DNA of 64,000 nucleotides from Bacillota bacterium (GTDB lineage: Bacteria; Bacillota; SHA-98; Ch115): contig JABLXA010000006.1 of assembly GCA_013178415.1 (NCBI GenBank), forward strand, positions 1 through 64,000, written 5' to 3'. Of this stretch, positions 1 through 8,947 are shown piece by piece (the first letter of the stretch is position 1; each line of letters opens with the position of its first letter). Under the pieces are notes generated by a model. That model did no database searches and had not been told where the DNA came from. It worked only from the letters and a program-made list of their open reading frames with translations. The translations under genes and the position numbers were made by a program.

Positions 1-607
1 AGATAGAAAGCCTCAGCCGGTGATATTGCTGCGCTGCCGACCCGCTGATAAGTGATCATTGAGCCCAGGTTCCGCGCAAAGGCGATAATCTCATGAACAG
101 CAAATGCTCTATCTCTGGCCTCATCAAAGTAAAGCTCATACGCCTCGCTGGCTGTCACAGTCCTAACATCCGGATGGGAGGCTATATGCGCCACATACTC
201 GGAAAAGTAGCCAAGCTCAGTTTCCATCTCTTGGCGGGATTTCACTCTTGGAAGAGACCAGCTAGCCCGGTCCGGGTTTTTGCCCCTGCTGAAGTTGACA
301 GCATACCAAAACTCATATCAAACTCCTCGATCCCTTCTTCCCAGCCAAGGTCCTTCAGGTATTCAGCTACCGTGGGGTGGACACTATGTAAATTGGTATG
401 ATAGCCGATTTCATGATTGCGCAGACCAGCGAGAATGTCCCGGCGTCCCCGCCTCTTTAGAGCCCTCAGCTTCTCGCCCACTAACTTGAATGTTCCTCGT
501 ACCTTGTGAGAATCGAGGGCTTCGATGATGCCCTTGAGTGCATCATCGTTCTCTGGCGTGATAAAATCCTCCACATCGAACCAGAATAGGACATATATAT
601 TGGACAC
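1..607 (-). pseudogene. Polysaccharide-deacetylase-like gene, internally deleted and frameshifted; runs off the left edge
   Basis: The N-terminal part begins at a GTG at 607 behind an AGAGGTG ribosome-binding site. It reads as the first strand of a polysaccharide deacetylase (FWFDVEDF, then a GYHTN-type metal-site segment). This frame continues only to a stop at 242. From about position 318 down to 1, a different minus-strand frame is open and reads naturally as the C-terminal part (SWSLPRVKSRQEMETELGY and onward). The switch lies near 305-325, where the conserved middle of the barrel is missing, so I infer an internal deletion that also changed frame. It follows the oxidoreductase gene by 12 bases and was probably co-transcribed with it. 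A sequencing error cannot explain the missing middle. The product is almost certainly non-functional. Confidence 0.62.
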
Positions 608-619
608 AGAACTCACCTC

Positions 620-1669
620 TTATAGGGCTCTCAAGCGTACGAATTCATCCACTTTCACCGGGCTACCACTACGCACAGATTCCTCTATTGCCAGGGTGAT
701 GGCGAGCGTTTGGCATGCGTCAGCGTAATCGCTCTGAATATACGAAGGGTCACCATTGCGTACGGCCGTAACAAACATCTGGTCAGCAGCAAAACCATAG
801 TCTTCATAAGGGTATGTTTCAGTTTTATCAGGAGTGATGATGGTGAGCCCCTGGCCTAATTGGAAACTAAGCGTCAAGTCCTCCGCCAAAATATGTACCC
901 CGGTCGCGGTCTTAGGTGCGACCTTTCCTGAGAAGAGGTTGTTGGCGATGCTGGCCACGATTCCGCTTTCAAAGGTAAGGGTAGCACAGCTTACATCAAA
1001 CACATCATATTCCGGGTTCACCTTATGCAGCACACGACGCGCTCCCGCCCCATATACCATATCAACTTCACCGAGAAGATAACGGAGCTGGTCTACATGA
1101 TGTGTCACCATTTCTACCAGCATACCGCCTGACCTAGATTGATACGGATACCATGGAACAGGTGGCAGGGTCGCCCAGCGCATAACAAGGGCCATGCCGA
1201 TTGTCTTGTTTTGAAGCAATTCCTTAGCCTTCTTCATGGCACTCCAGTATCGCATTTGATAACCAACGGATGTCAGAAGCCCACGTTCCTTTACTGCATC
1301 TCGAATACGGAGCGCTATTGCCATGTCTTTTGCCACCGGCTTTTCTATGTAGAATGGGAGTCCTCTCTCGATCACCTCCCGCTCTATCTCCCCATGGGCG
1401 TAGGGTGGGAGGCAGATATAAACTGCATCTAAATCCTCATTTTGCAACATGGCTCTATAATCCGTATATGCCTTTGCATTGAGTTCCTTAGCACTACCAG
1501 CTTTAAAGTATTCCTCGACGCTCTTTCGCACGGTTTCTCGAGTCTTTTCAATCTGTGCAGGATTAACATCACAGAGCCCGACTATCTCTGCCTCTGGGAT
1601 ACGAACAAGATGGCTCAAATGATAAGCTGCGATACCTCCGGAGCCTATGAATCCTATGCGTATAGACAT
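620..1669 (-). CDS. Gfo/Idh/MocA-family NAD(P)-dependent oxidoreductase
   Basis: The protein is about 349 residues, the usual size for this family of sugar and inositol dehydrogenases. The N-terminal Rossmann fold starts at once with IGFIGSGGIAAYH (GxGxxA type). The EKPVA motif with its catalytic-region lysine follows near residue 120, and the C-terminal alpha/beta domain contains a THHVDQLRYLLGE segment with the conserved histidine. I chose the ATG at 1669 because GGGAGG lies 8 bases upstream; the open frame extends to 1735, but that extension has no family features. Neighbours are a sugar isomerase remnant and a deacetylase remnant, which suggests the survivor of a carbohydrate catabolic operon. 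The substrate cannot be told from sequence. Confidence 0.88.
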   Translation of the reverse strand: MSIRIGFIGSGGIAAYHLSHLVRIPEAEIVGLCDVNPAQIEKTRETVRKSVEEYFKAGSAKELNAKAYTDYRAMLQNEDLDAVYICLPPYAHGEIEREVIERGLPFYIEKPVAKDMAIALRIRDAVKERGLLTSVGYQMRYWSAMKKAKELLQNKTIGMALVMRWATLPPVPWYPYQSRSGGMLVEMVTHHVDQLRYLLGEVDMVYGAGARRVLHKVNPEYDVFDVSCATLTFESGIVASIANNLFSGKVAPKTATGVHILAEDLTLSFQLGQGLTIITPDKTETYPYEDYGFAADQMFVTAVRNGDPSYIQSDYADACQTLAITLAIEESVRSGSPVKVDEFVRLRAL

Positions 1670-1744
1670 GATAATGCCTCCCAGCCTATGAAATATAGCG
1701 ACGTATTGTGCGAAGGTTTCTAAGAGCAGAGCCAATGGGATCTT

Positions 1745-2023
1745 TCAGGGGTGATGTCTCCAGGACAATGTAACCATAAATGTAACCATATAAGAGGAAG
1801 CCGCTCCTCCCCATCCATGCAAGCAAAGGGAACAGGTCTCCATCTTGTTTTGTCTGGACTTCTCAAATATGGCCTGCCGGCTGGCTATATTAGACAGCGG
1901 ACGCTCATGCCATTCCTGCGCTCGGATACCAAGTTCTATCCCGTCAAAACCTAATTCTGCAGCCTTTTCATAAATGGTATCCCAGGGAACCCCCAGCAAT
2001 TCTCCCATAATACCGATTTTCAT
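1745..2023 (-). pseudogene. Sugar-phosphate isomerase/epimerase (TIM barrel), 5' fragment only
   Basis: The frame opens with MKIGIMGELLGVPW, then KAAELGFDGIELGIR, the first beta/alpha units of the xylose-isomerase-like TIM-barrel family (AP_endonuc_2 superfamily). Family members are normally 260-290 residues; this frame stops after about 92. The last 15 residues look unrelated to the fold, so the 3' two thirds are lost. It lies just upstream of the Gfo/Idh/MocA gene, a common pairing in inositol or sugar catabolic operons. I infer a deletion remnant. Confidence 0.6.
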
Positions 2024-2093
2024 TTGTAATACCCCCACATATTGGCTTCTCGAAGCCGTCAAAAATACATCGTCCTATAGGTTACTAGGCGAT

Positions 2094-3895
2094 TCCTAAA
2101 CTCTGGCATTATACTTCCGTTAGACTGCTAGATGGGGTCCATGAATTCAGGATATACCAAGGAATCTCCTTGCCAGAAGCTCCAATATCCGGTTCCCGGT
2201 GGGGCCGTGGTCTTCACTCCCCCAGCTACCACTATGTGACTACCCTCAGCTTCCAATGCCTTCCGCACCCTCCGCTGCAATATCCGGTGTAGCAAAAGCG
2301 CCAAGAGGAGAACATATGCCAGTGCCTCGATCCTACTCTCCTTCTTTAGATAGATCGCATCAAGATATGTCGGGTCCTTCAGGAACTTAAACGACGTCTC
2401 TACACCTATCTGTTCCTTATACTCCCGTAACACATCCGGAGGCTCCATTAGTGAGGCGTTCGTTATCAGCACAAAGCAGTTATTGCGTTCCCTTGCCCGC
2501 TTTACCGCTAATTCACTGAGCGCCCCGATGATCGGCCGAATCCTATAGACCGTTTCCAGTTCCACAACCTCGTCTTTCCTTGGCCGTCCCTTTCTGTCAC
2601 GCTTCTTCGCACGGGTCTCCTCTATGACTTCAGCTGACATCGGGTAGAATTCATTAGCATGCTTGGCCAGAAACTCTTTTGCAGCCGCATTGGCATCCGG
2701 TTTACACGCAAACTCCTTTGCCTGCATCTCTTTGGCTGCTGTGGTCAGATCCTTATGGAGATTCTCAATGCGTCTATCCAGAGCTTTGACCTTTCTCTTG
2801 TCCAACGCTGTTGAGTGGACTACCACAAAGTTGTAAAGGCGCCCATACAATTCCCTTGTGAAAGCTTGAACCTTGTATGATGCCGCCTTCCTGTAAGCCG
2901 CTCCTTCCCTTGCGCTACTCAGTTCCCAACCTCAATCCATTCGTTCTTCTCCCATGCCAGTTCCTTGAGTTCACCTTCAAGAGAAAAGGTAGCAGGAAGT
3001 CTCGATATCATTAGAAGCCTCTGTTCGGCGATCTGATCCAGGTTATCCTTCGTCACCACACTGGAATCGGCTACGTAGACCACCTTATGGAGATCGACCT
3101 TATCTAGGTGGGCAGCCATCGTCTTGATGAAGTTATTGTTCCATGTCTTATCGTCTACGTTCCCGCTTAGGGGCTCTCCGATTACCGGGATGCCATCCTG
3201 GGTTACTCCAAGCCCCACTTTGAACTGGAGGAGATCTGGACGGTGATCTTTGCTATGGCCCCTGAGAAGGCGGATAAAGGGGCTAGAATCCTCCTCTTCC
3301 TCATCATGGCGGTATTCGCCATAGACGGAAATGGAGGTTGTGTCGGCGTGAATCCGGGTCAGCATAATGTCCTCTATTGCAAGAGCGTTTAACATGATGG
3401 TTGAGGTAACCTTCTTGGGGTTAGCTTCAGCAAGCATATCCAAAGCCCGGGCAAGACAGTCATCATTTAAATCTTCATGAGTAACCCCTTTCCCCAGGAG
3501 ATTCTCAGTATCCTGGAACTTAAAGAATCGTTCAACGTTGTAGAGTGGCGTTCTGCCAGCAAGGATGTTTATCACAAGAGCCTTGATTCGTATAGAAGGG
3601 GGCAGCTTGCATTGGGTGTCGTCCCAGTGGAGGACAGAATCAAGGATCTTGCCGATCCCAAGGGTGTCGAATAATGCTGAGATAAGAGGAGCAGGTCCTG
3701 CATGGAATATCTTTAAGGATGAAACCATTGGAAACACCCCCGCCCCCAGTATACACGGAAGCAGGGGAAAGTACAAGTAAATATTTGCCTTATAATCCTA
3801 TAAATGTAACATTATCACTAAAATATCTCTCCCTTATCTATGACCTCAGAAAATGCTCCTTCATACTCCGAAAGGGTGCGAAATGTAAGTTAGGA
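2094..3895 (-). mobile_element. IS1634-like (IS4 superfamily) insertion sequence, ends uncertain
   Basis: This entry marks the probable extent of the element around the broken transposase gene. The only terminal inverted-repeat candidate I see is TCCTAAACT at 2094-2102 facing AGTTAGGA at 3888-3895. It is short, and the right copy falls in integrase-like coding sequence, so these borders are tentative. No convincing target-site duplication was found. The body (2128-3728) is sound; the ends are not. Confidence 0.35.
2128..3728 (-). pseudogene. IS1634-family transposase, split by a one-base frameshift
   Basis: Two adjacent minus-strand frames together make one transposase of about 530 residues. 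The upstream part (3728-2919) has the N-terminal DUF4277-like segment, then a first catalytic aspartate region (HADTTSISVYGEY) and a second (YVADSSVVT). The downstream part (about 2919-2128) has the late region with EQIGVETSFKFLKDP, the glutamate box of IS4-type enzymes. The first frame ends at TGA after GTTGGGAAC; stepping back one base gives ELSSAREG and joins smoothly to the second frame. The context does not match a classic X XXY YYZ slippery site, so I infer a single-base deletion. The start at 3728 (MVSSLKIFH) is chosen by family resemblance. The element is probably inactive unless supplied in trans. Confidence 0.75.
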
Positions 3896-3994
3896 CATAA
3901 GCGGATCGAGATAACCATGAACATATACGCGCATGTGTTGCCAGGGATGCAAGCTGACGCGGCAAAGAAGCTATCGGCGATACTGCATATATGA
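3880..3994 (+). pseudogene. Tyrosine recombinase (phage-type integrase), C-terminal remnant
   Basis: The frame ending at the TGA at 3994 contains LGHKRIEITMNIYAHVLPG, the C-terminal hallmark of phage integrases: LGH box, then the active tyrosine in the IYAHV segment. It is followed by a typical QADAAKKLSAIL tail. Nothing upstream in this frame resembles the rest of an integrase, which is normally 300-400 residues. The fragment begins next to the right side of the IS1634-like element, and a tRNA-His gene lies 170 bases further on. I infer the end of a lost tRNA-associated integrative element. Confidence 0.6.
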
Positions 3995-4165
3995 GGAGAA
4001 GGTCGTCAAAGCATGACGCCCCTGCCAAGGTTACCAAACCGGGAGAGCAATGCCAACTGCGCCCGGACTGCAACCATACTCCCATATTATGTATGTTAGC
4101 TATCCGTTAGCTATTCGCCGTTTCCAGCACCTTATCCCCTTGTGGCGCAAGGAGATTCATAACAT

Positions 4166-4241
4166 TGGGGTGGATGATGGGACTCGAACCCACAGCCCCC
4201 AGAGCCACAGTCTGGTGCTCCGCCATTGAGCTACATCCACC
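4166..4241 (-). tRNA. tRNA-His, anticodon GTG
   Basis: The minus strand folds into a full cloverleaf. The acceptor stem is GTGGATG with CATCCAC, the D stem GCTC/GAGC, the anticodon stem CCAGA/TCTGG with loop CTGTGGC (anticodon GTG), and the T arm contains TTCGAGT. The extra G at position -1 (4241) faces a C discriminator base, the identity mark of tRNA-His. CCA is encoded (4166-4168). No other tRNA is adjacent. An integrase remnant lies 170 bases away, so this gene may have served as an attachment site. Confidence 0.95.
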
Positions 4242-4395
4242 ACAATAGTCATCGATTCGATATGTTACCTGGCGCTAGTCAGCGCCGAAGATCAATATTA
4301 GTTTATCAGGAATGGACGCTTGCGTCAAGATGACGAAATGAGCCAAATGAGCCAATGAGCCAAAAACCATTGCGGGGATAACCACCAACACCGCT

Positions 4396-5217
4396 TTAGC
4401 CAAATGCAACATCGAGCAGCATCATCACTGCAAATCCAATCATACTGCCCATGGTTGCCAGATCAGTGTTGCCCGCGCGCTGAGCTTCGGGGACCAGCTC
4501 TTCAATCACAACGAATATCATAGCCCCGGCGGCAAAAGCTAGAGCGTAGGGCAAGATGGGCTGGAAAACAAGGACTGCCGCAGCTCCAGTTACCCCAGCA
4601 ATAGGTTCAACAACTGCCGAAAGCTGACCATACCAGAAACTCTTCCAACGAGACATGCCTTCTCGACGTAAAGGCAGGGAAACCGCGAGCCCCTCCGGAA
4701 AGTTCTGAATACCGATACCTATAGCGAGGGCGACAGCCGTTCCCAAAGAAGCTCCCGACAGGTTGGCGGCAAGACTTCCGAAGGCCACCCCAACAGCAAG
4801 GCCTTCCGGAATGTTATGTAGCGTTATGGCTAGAATAAGCAACGTGACTCGATGCCAGCCGGTCTTTATTCCTTCTGCCTCTTCTATCGGTAGGCCTTTA
4901 TGAAGGTGGGGCAGGACTTTATCAATGCCCCGCAGGAAGATCCCTCCAAGCAAAAACCCTATAACCGCAGGCGCCCATGCGGGGATGTCCATACCTTCCG
5001 ACATCTCAATTGCCGGCGCGAGTAGCGACCAATAGCTAGCGGCAATCATGACGCCAGCCGCAAAGCCAAGCATGGCGTCGAGCACCTTCCGGCTCATGTT
5101 CCTGGTCGCAAATACACCGGCTGCGCCCAGCGCAGTCATGGCCCAGGTGAAACATGTCGCCAGGAGCGCCTGTATGGCTGGATGGAAACTCTGGAAAATG
5201 TCAACGTTCACCGTCAT
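4396..5217 (-). CDS. ZIP-family divalent metal transporter
   Basis: The 273-residue inner-membrane protein has about eight hydrophobic segments. The ZIP signature is clear in the [13 protein letters not shown] segment near residue 150 and again in [13 protein letters not shown] near residue 195; these helices carry the histidine and glutamate that bind metal in the transport path. Family members (ZupT/GufA group) import zinc, iron or manganese. The length is normal for the GufA-like group. The gene stands alone, with no visible regulator or metal-responsive site, so the metal is not known. Confidence 0.92.
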   Translation of the reverse strand: MTVNVDIFQSFHPAIQALLATCFTWAMTALGAAGVFATRNMSRKVLDAMLGFAAGVMIAASYWSLLAPAIEMSEGMDIPAWAPAVIGFLLGGIFLRGIDKVLPHLHKGLPIEEAEGIKTGWHRVTLLILAITLHNIPEGLAVGVAFGSLAANLSGASLGTAVALAIGIGIQNFPEGLAVSLPLRREGMSRWKSFWYGQLSAVVEPIAGVTGAAAVLVFQPILPYALAFAAGAMIFVVIEELVPEAQRAGNTDLATMGSMIGFAVMMLLDVAFG

Positions 5218-5762
5218 TTCCCTCCTACTTGCATCTCCATCTCACTCGAAATTTATGATACCTATAGAAACTAGATTGATCCCCGTCACTTTGAAAGATG
5301 TTATCGGGGTAGTTCCGGCATAATGTGCGTCATTGACTCCCGCCATATCCATGGCCGCGATTCTTGACTGGTTTTGGTGCCAGCGGAAACAAGGACAAGT
5401 CCGGCATCAATAGTCTTTCCAATAACACCGACTTGACCGGATTCCCATCTATCCTATCGATAAGCTGAGGCCGCATATAAGGAAGCCGTGATTCGCCAGA
5501 TATTAGGACTTCTCTGATTCCAGGACCTGGTCGTAAAGCCTGCGAAAAAGGGCCTTATGTTTTCCTCGACGTCAGCCAGCTTTTTGAAAGCCTCTGCAAA
5601 CCCCGTGTTACGGAAAGCATCGGTCATCGCAAATGACCGAAACATACCAGCATGAGAAGGAGGACCCGCAGAACACAAAACTCCGTATGGAACTGGCCAT
5701 CGTCTATCATGGCAAGGCCACCCTAGGGGACAAGCAGTCAATCGGAAAAGCTGAGCAGCTTT
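5218..5762. other. Intergenic stretch without a convincing gene
   Basis: About 545 bases between the ZIP gene and a small membrane ORF. A minus-strand frame at 5454-5741 and a short plus-strand stretch near 5651-5765 are both open and have protein-like composition, but neither has a ribosome-binding site or a family I recognise. It may be the eroded remains of a gene. No RNA gene or terminator was identified. Confidence 0.4.
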
Positions 5763-6098
5763 TCATCGAACAAACAGATAGGAGAAGGCGAACATTTGGA
5801 TCGTGATTTCCGGGAACCCCACCGCTATATTGAAGCTGAATTTCGTGTAAATGTATCCTTCAATCGACCCGGGCCCGGTTATGACAGCCCCAATCCCCGT
5901 GAGGATCCATAGGGCCAGGAATAACTTGAGCCAGCCATAGGGTCCCTTGGGGATGATTGCTCGAAAATGGTAAAAGGCAAGGCCGAGCAGTGCACCTCGC
6001 AGTATCTGAAATACAACGGCTAACTGGACAATCGGTGAGTCTAACGTCCGCATGATTTCCTTGAGCAACGGATCCGCAGCGAAATACTCGAATTTCAA
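5763..6098 (-). CDS. Small hypothetical membrane protein, possibly a fragment
   Basis: This 111-residue frame has about three hydrophobic segments: near residues 25-45, 55-75 and 90-110. It includes a proline/glycine-rich turn (IPKGPYGW) and ends directly after a hydrophobic helix (FAFSYLFVR). The start would be a TTG at 6098, with GGAG only about 14 bases upstream, so it is weak. The frame is open a little further upstream without a better start. The composition is convincing for a membrane protein, but the sudden end inside hydrophobic sequence suggests truncation. I do not recognise the family. It lies 69 bases downstream of the nuclease gene on the same strand. Confidence 0.4.
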   Translation of the reverse strand: MKFEYFAADPLLKEIMRTLDSPIVQLAVVFQILRGALLGLAFYHFRAIIPKGPYGWLKLFLALWILTGIGAVITGPGSIEGYIYTKFSFNIAVGFPEITIQMFAFSYLFVR

Positions 6099-6166
6099 TC
6101 TTTCGACAGCCGATCGAATTCTCCTGCGCTATGTCGTAATAGTATGTCGCAATAGATTGCGCCGAA

Positions 6167-6844
6167 CTAAGGTTTGCAAACCTTGCAGGGGACATAACCA
6201 GCCTTCAATGCTTCCTTCCTGCTCTTGAAGATTATCAGATTCTTCGGTGAGATCTTCTTTGCCCATACACACCATGGATAGTGGAATTTATCAGACTTGG
6301 ATGAAGCATAATACATTTCTTGGGAGTCGCCGCCATCTTTGTCATCTTTTTCGCCCCAAAGTCCCCTTCCGGCATCCCTGGCCGCGCGTTCGAGCTGCAG
6401 AAACGTCTGGGCATATTTGACATTCGGTGGGATGGTCATCACCTGGGCATAGCCCGCCTCCACAAGCCATGCATTGACGAATGTAGTTCCCACATACACA
6501 TAAGCAAGGATCCGGCCATATTTGTCGTACCGCTCTATGTCAAATTCCAATTTGACCTTCTTACCCTCGACTAGCTTCCTATTGGCCTTGAATGCCTCCT
6601 CGCCCATCCATTCCACAGGTTTCGATGGGTGCTTGGTCTCAGGAGTGTTCACGCCTATATAGCGAACCTTGCCGAGTTTTTCTACCTCAATCGTATCCCC
6701 ATCGATGACACGGAGAACCGGGTATTCACGAAGTCCTTTTGGGACAGGCCAGTTTTCTGATTTAAGACCAGCTAGAGCCGTAGCCCCGATCAAGAGGATG
6801 AGGATAAAGACTGCGAGGTTTATGAATAGCCGTCTTTGGCGCAT
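6167..6844 (-). CDS. Secreted or membrane-anchored thermonuclease (SNase-like) with C-terminal Cys/His metal-binding module
   Basis: The protein is about 225 residues. An N-terminal hydrophobic segment (about residues 6-27) acts as a signal or anchor. The staphylococcal-nuclease domain follows: VIDGDTIEV, then VRYIGVNTPET, which supplies an arginine and a glutamate of the active site, and DKYGRILAYVYV with the second arginine. The last 45 residues (YYASSKSDKFHYPWC ... CKVCKP) resemble the Ada-like zinc-binding tail found on many Firmicute nucleases. Such enzymes cleave DNA and RNA outside the cell membrane. The ATG at 6844 or GTG at 6847 is favoured over the ATG at 6853, because AGGAG sits one base before the latter. 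Confidence 0.88.
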   Translation of the reverse strand: MRQRRLFINLAVFILILLIGATALAGLKSENWPVPKGLREYPVLRVIDGDTIEVEKLGKVRYIGVNTPETKHPSKPVEWMGEEAFKANRKLVEGKKVKLEFDIERYDKYGRILAYVYVGTTFVNAWLVEAGYAQVMTIPPNVKYAQTFLQLERAARDAGRGLWGEKDDKDGGDSQEMYYASSKSDKFHYPWCVWAKKISPKNLIIFKSRKEALKAGYVPCKVCKP

Positions 6845-7202
6845 CACGATCATACTCCTGTCACCTCATCAATACATATACGCTACATGCCCCTCTTTAT
6901 GCGCCAGGGTATGAATACGAATTTGAGATCAGACGACTATGAGTATGAATATTATTAAAATTATACCATATATACATCCTCACGCGATGCGGATGAAAGC
7001 ACAATGGGGATATGGATGGGAGGGCACGGATAAGAGCATAGGTTGCTTCTCCCGACAATAATCGGTATCATATTGATAACAATTACAGTCAGGGTGGATC
7101 CTGCGGGAAAGGAGGGAGCGGCAAGATACTGTCCGATTCTTGCCATGTTTTCGCGCAAAGCTGACGAAACGGTCACCGTCCTAAAAGGAGGAGGAATCCA
7201 AC
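6845..7202. other. Divergent intergenic region
   Basis: About 350 bases separate the minus-strand nuclease from the plus-strand DUF gene. It contains an AT-rich block at 6945-6975 with a TATAAT-like box on the minus strand (near 6959-6964) that may serve the nuclease gene, but I found no good -35 box. No RNA gene or repeat was seen. Confidence 0.3.
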
Positions 7203-7520
7203 TTGGCTACAGCGATAATTCATGGCGGCGTTTGTGGATTTGTGACGAGAGTCAAAGTTGAGACTCACGATATGCAGAATGTGGACATCTCTATTGAAAG
7301 CGATTGCCCGAATATACAAAAGATGGCTGGAGAACTCAAGAGCATAGATGCATTTAAGGAAATCTTCAGTCGGGCCGTCAATACAACCGCATACCAACTT
7401 GCCTCCAAGCATTGCCCACATCCCGGGTGCCCGGTGCCATCGGGCATCCTGAAGGCTGTTGAGGTAGCGGTAGGGCTGGCGCTTCCAAAGGATGCGCAAA
7501 TCTTGGTAAGCAAAGATTGA
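7203..7520 (+). CDS. Small conserved hypothetical protein with Cys residues
   Basis: This 105-residue cytoplasmic protein starts at TTG, with a strong AAAGGAGGAGG site about 7 bases before it. The opening segment (IIHGGVCGFVTRVKVE) and the KHCPHPGCPVPSG motif in the second half are typical of a small protein family of anaerobic Firmicutes and acetogens that I know only as conserved hypothetical (DUF6951-like, from memory). Four cysteines, three in the CPHPGC region, suggest metal or cofactor binding; that is inference. The GGCCGC/GCGGCC hairpin at 7543-7560 follows the stop and may end the transcript. Confidence 0.75.
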   Translation: MATAIIHGGVCGFVTRVKVETHDMQNVDISIESDCPNIQKMAGELKSIDAFKEIFSRAVNTTAYQLASKHCPHPGCPVPSGILKAVEVAVGLALPKDAQILVSKD

Positions 7521-7856
7521 ATACTGCAAACCAGCTTGAGGTGGCCGCTATTATGCGGCCCGGGAAAAACATCACAAATCATCGCTAAGGAAACGCCACC
7601 AGCAGCCCCGAGAAACCCCCATCATCTGGCGCGAAATAACCCCAGCCTTCTATTCGGCGTATAATGCTTTACTGTAGAGAGTACAAGAGCGGCAGATATA
7701 AGAGTATGCTATGGAGGCTCGTCCCTCAAAGGGGTCTCAATTCCACGCGCACAGAGCAATGGGCTCTCCATGCCAAGCGCATAGAGCCCCCTGGCATGCA
7801 ATGGAAAGCGACGCGATCATATATTTGGCTTGCAGATTTGCGGAACCCGGCATCGC
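7521..7856. other. Intergenic region with two inverted repeats
   Basis: Directly after the DUF gene lies GGCCGC-tattat-GCGGCC (7543-7560), a compact hairpin without a clear T run. A second inverted repeat, GGGCTC (7761-7766) with GAGCCC (7784-7789), overlaps an ATGCCA/TGGCAT pair. It lies downstream of the minus-strand toxin gene, where it may act as its terminator. Open frames here are antisense or chance frames. Confidence 0.4.
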
Positions 7857-8225
7857 TCAGATCGATAATAACTCCTTGAGACCGGCCCGGATTTTAGACA
7901 GGCCATCTGGCCCAAGAACCCCTAGGTATTCTTTGACCCGTTTGACATCAATCCCTCGTATTTGGTCGAGAAGCGCAACTGAAGAACATGGAAGACCACC
8001 GTCCCCAGCGGCCAGACACGGATATATTGCGGGATTTTCCTGGACCCAGGGCCCGCCCTGCGTTGTGAGCGGAACCACGATTACAACGGGATACCGCAAG
8101 GTTCCTGATGGAGCCCCGACCAGCACGACCGGCCTTTTCCCTTCCTGTTCATGTCCCTTGGGTGCATGGGTGGGCAAGGTTACCAGAAGAACGGAACCGG
8201 GAACGACTGCCGGGCTATTTGCCAT
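7857..8225 (-). CDS. MazF/PemK-type mRNA-interferase toxin
   Basis: The protein is about 122 residues from the ATG at 8225 (MANSPAVVPGSVLLVTLP), close to the usual 110-120. The MazF fold is visible as an opening G-x-V-x-x-V strand, the GKRPVVLVGAP segment, PVVIVVPLTTQG (normally the site of the catalytic threonine/serine), and a late SVALLDQIRGIDVKRV segment. The family cuts single-stranded RNA. The start codon overlaps the end of the upstream HTH gene by 11 bases, the classic order antitoxin then toxin, so the two are translationally coupled. The partner is not a usual AbrB-type MazE. Confidence 0.85.
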   Translation of the reverse strand: MANSPAVVPGSVLLVTLPTHAPKGHEQEGKRPVVLVGAPSGTLRYPVVIVVPLTTQGGPWVQENPAIYPCLAAGDGGLPCSSVALLDQIRGIDVKRVKEYLGVLGPDGLSKIRAGLKELLSI

Positions 8226-8643
8226 GCTGATCTTCCCCCTCAATTACCAGCCCTTTGCCTGGAACATACCGCACCGGTTTTCCCCTAGGCGGCCCTCCTA
8301 GCCCCCAATCAAATGGCGGGAGTGATTCATCTGAATCTCCTTCAAGCCATCGCCGGTCTTCCCAGCTTATCGGAACCCCAGGCCTCGCACCCCCTGGGGG
8401 CTCGTTATGACCTGTCATAGGCCGATAATCCTGCCAGGCCGTCTCGTTCACAGTAGCTATACCCGGCAGCAGCGAGGTATCGGAGCTGGCGCTACCATAT
8501 TCTCTTCCCGTGCCCGCTGTAATGAAGCTCCTAAGGTCATCCTCTCTTACCCGCCATAGCTTACCTGTCTTTACTCCCCTCAACCTTCCTTCCCTCAGCC
8601 AATCCCGGACTGTCTTCGGGCTTACAACCAGCTTCTTGGCCAC
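8215..8643 (-). CDS. Excisionase-type helix-turn-helix protein, likely antitoxin of the MazF-type toxin
   Basis: The N-terminal 40 residues are a MerR/excisionase winged helix: KKLVVSPKTVRDWLREGRLRGVKTGKLWRV. The middle is low-complexity and proline/glycine-rich. The last 30 residues (GKPVRYVPGKGLVIEGE) form a short basic/acidic tail of the kind that wraps a toxin. The GTG at 8643 is the first standard start in frame, but the frame reads back sensibly to about 8680 (VERLLTPEEVAKK), a typical excisionase N-terminus. The true start may therefore be a CTG at 8673 behind GGTAGGG, or an original start may have been lost to a TAG at 8683-8685. DNA-binding autoregulation is likely. Confidence 0.7.
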   Translation of the reverse strand: MAKKLVVSPKTVRDWLREGRLRGVKTGKLWRVREDDLRSFITAGTGREYGSASSDTSLLPGIATVNETAWQDYRPMTGHNEPPGGARPGVPISWEDRRWLEGDSDESLPPFDWGLGGPPRGKPVRYVPGKGLVIEGEDQHGK

Positions 8644-8947
8644 TTCCTCAGGGGTTAAAAGCCTTTCGACCAGGGCAGATCCCTACCTTTCCATACTTTA
8701 CGATCGCTTCTATTACCATTATGCCGCTACCCTACTTCGCTGTCAACCCCCTTTCCCTCCATATCCGCAGCACGCCCGCGAATTGATCCAGGTTCTTGCC
8801 ATGTTAAGATTTGTTGCTTGTAGATCAAAGAGATCACAGGCCATTTTTCTGAAACAATACTTTAATGTATTTTTTACCATTGTAGAGTATAATTTATCTA
8901 GCAAGTTGAATCAATGAATTTCAAGGCAAAACGAGGAGGTAAAAAGA

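Noticed and set aside
2915-2930. Programmed -1 frameshifting in the transposase
   Set aside because: The junction lacks an X XXY YYZ heptamer in the correct frame, so a mutation is the simpler reading.
7711-8301. 196-codon plus-strand open frame
   Set aside because: It lies antisense to the MazF/HTH pair, has no ribosome-binding site and no family resemblance.
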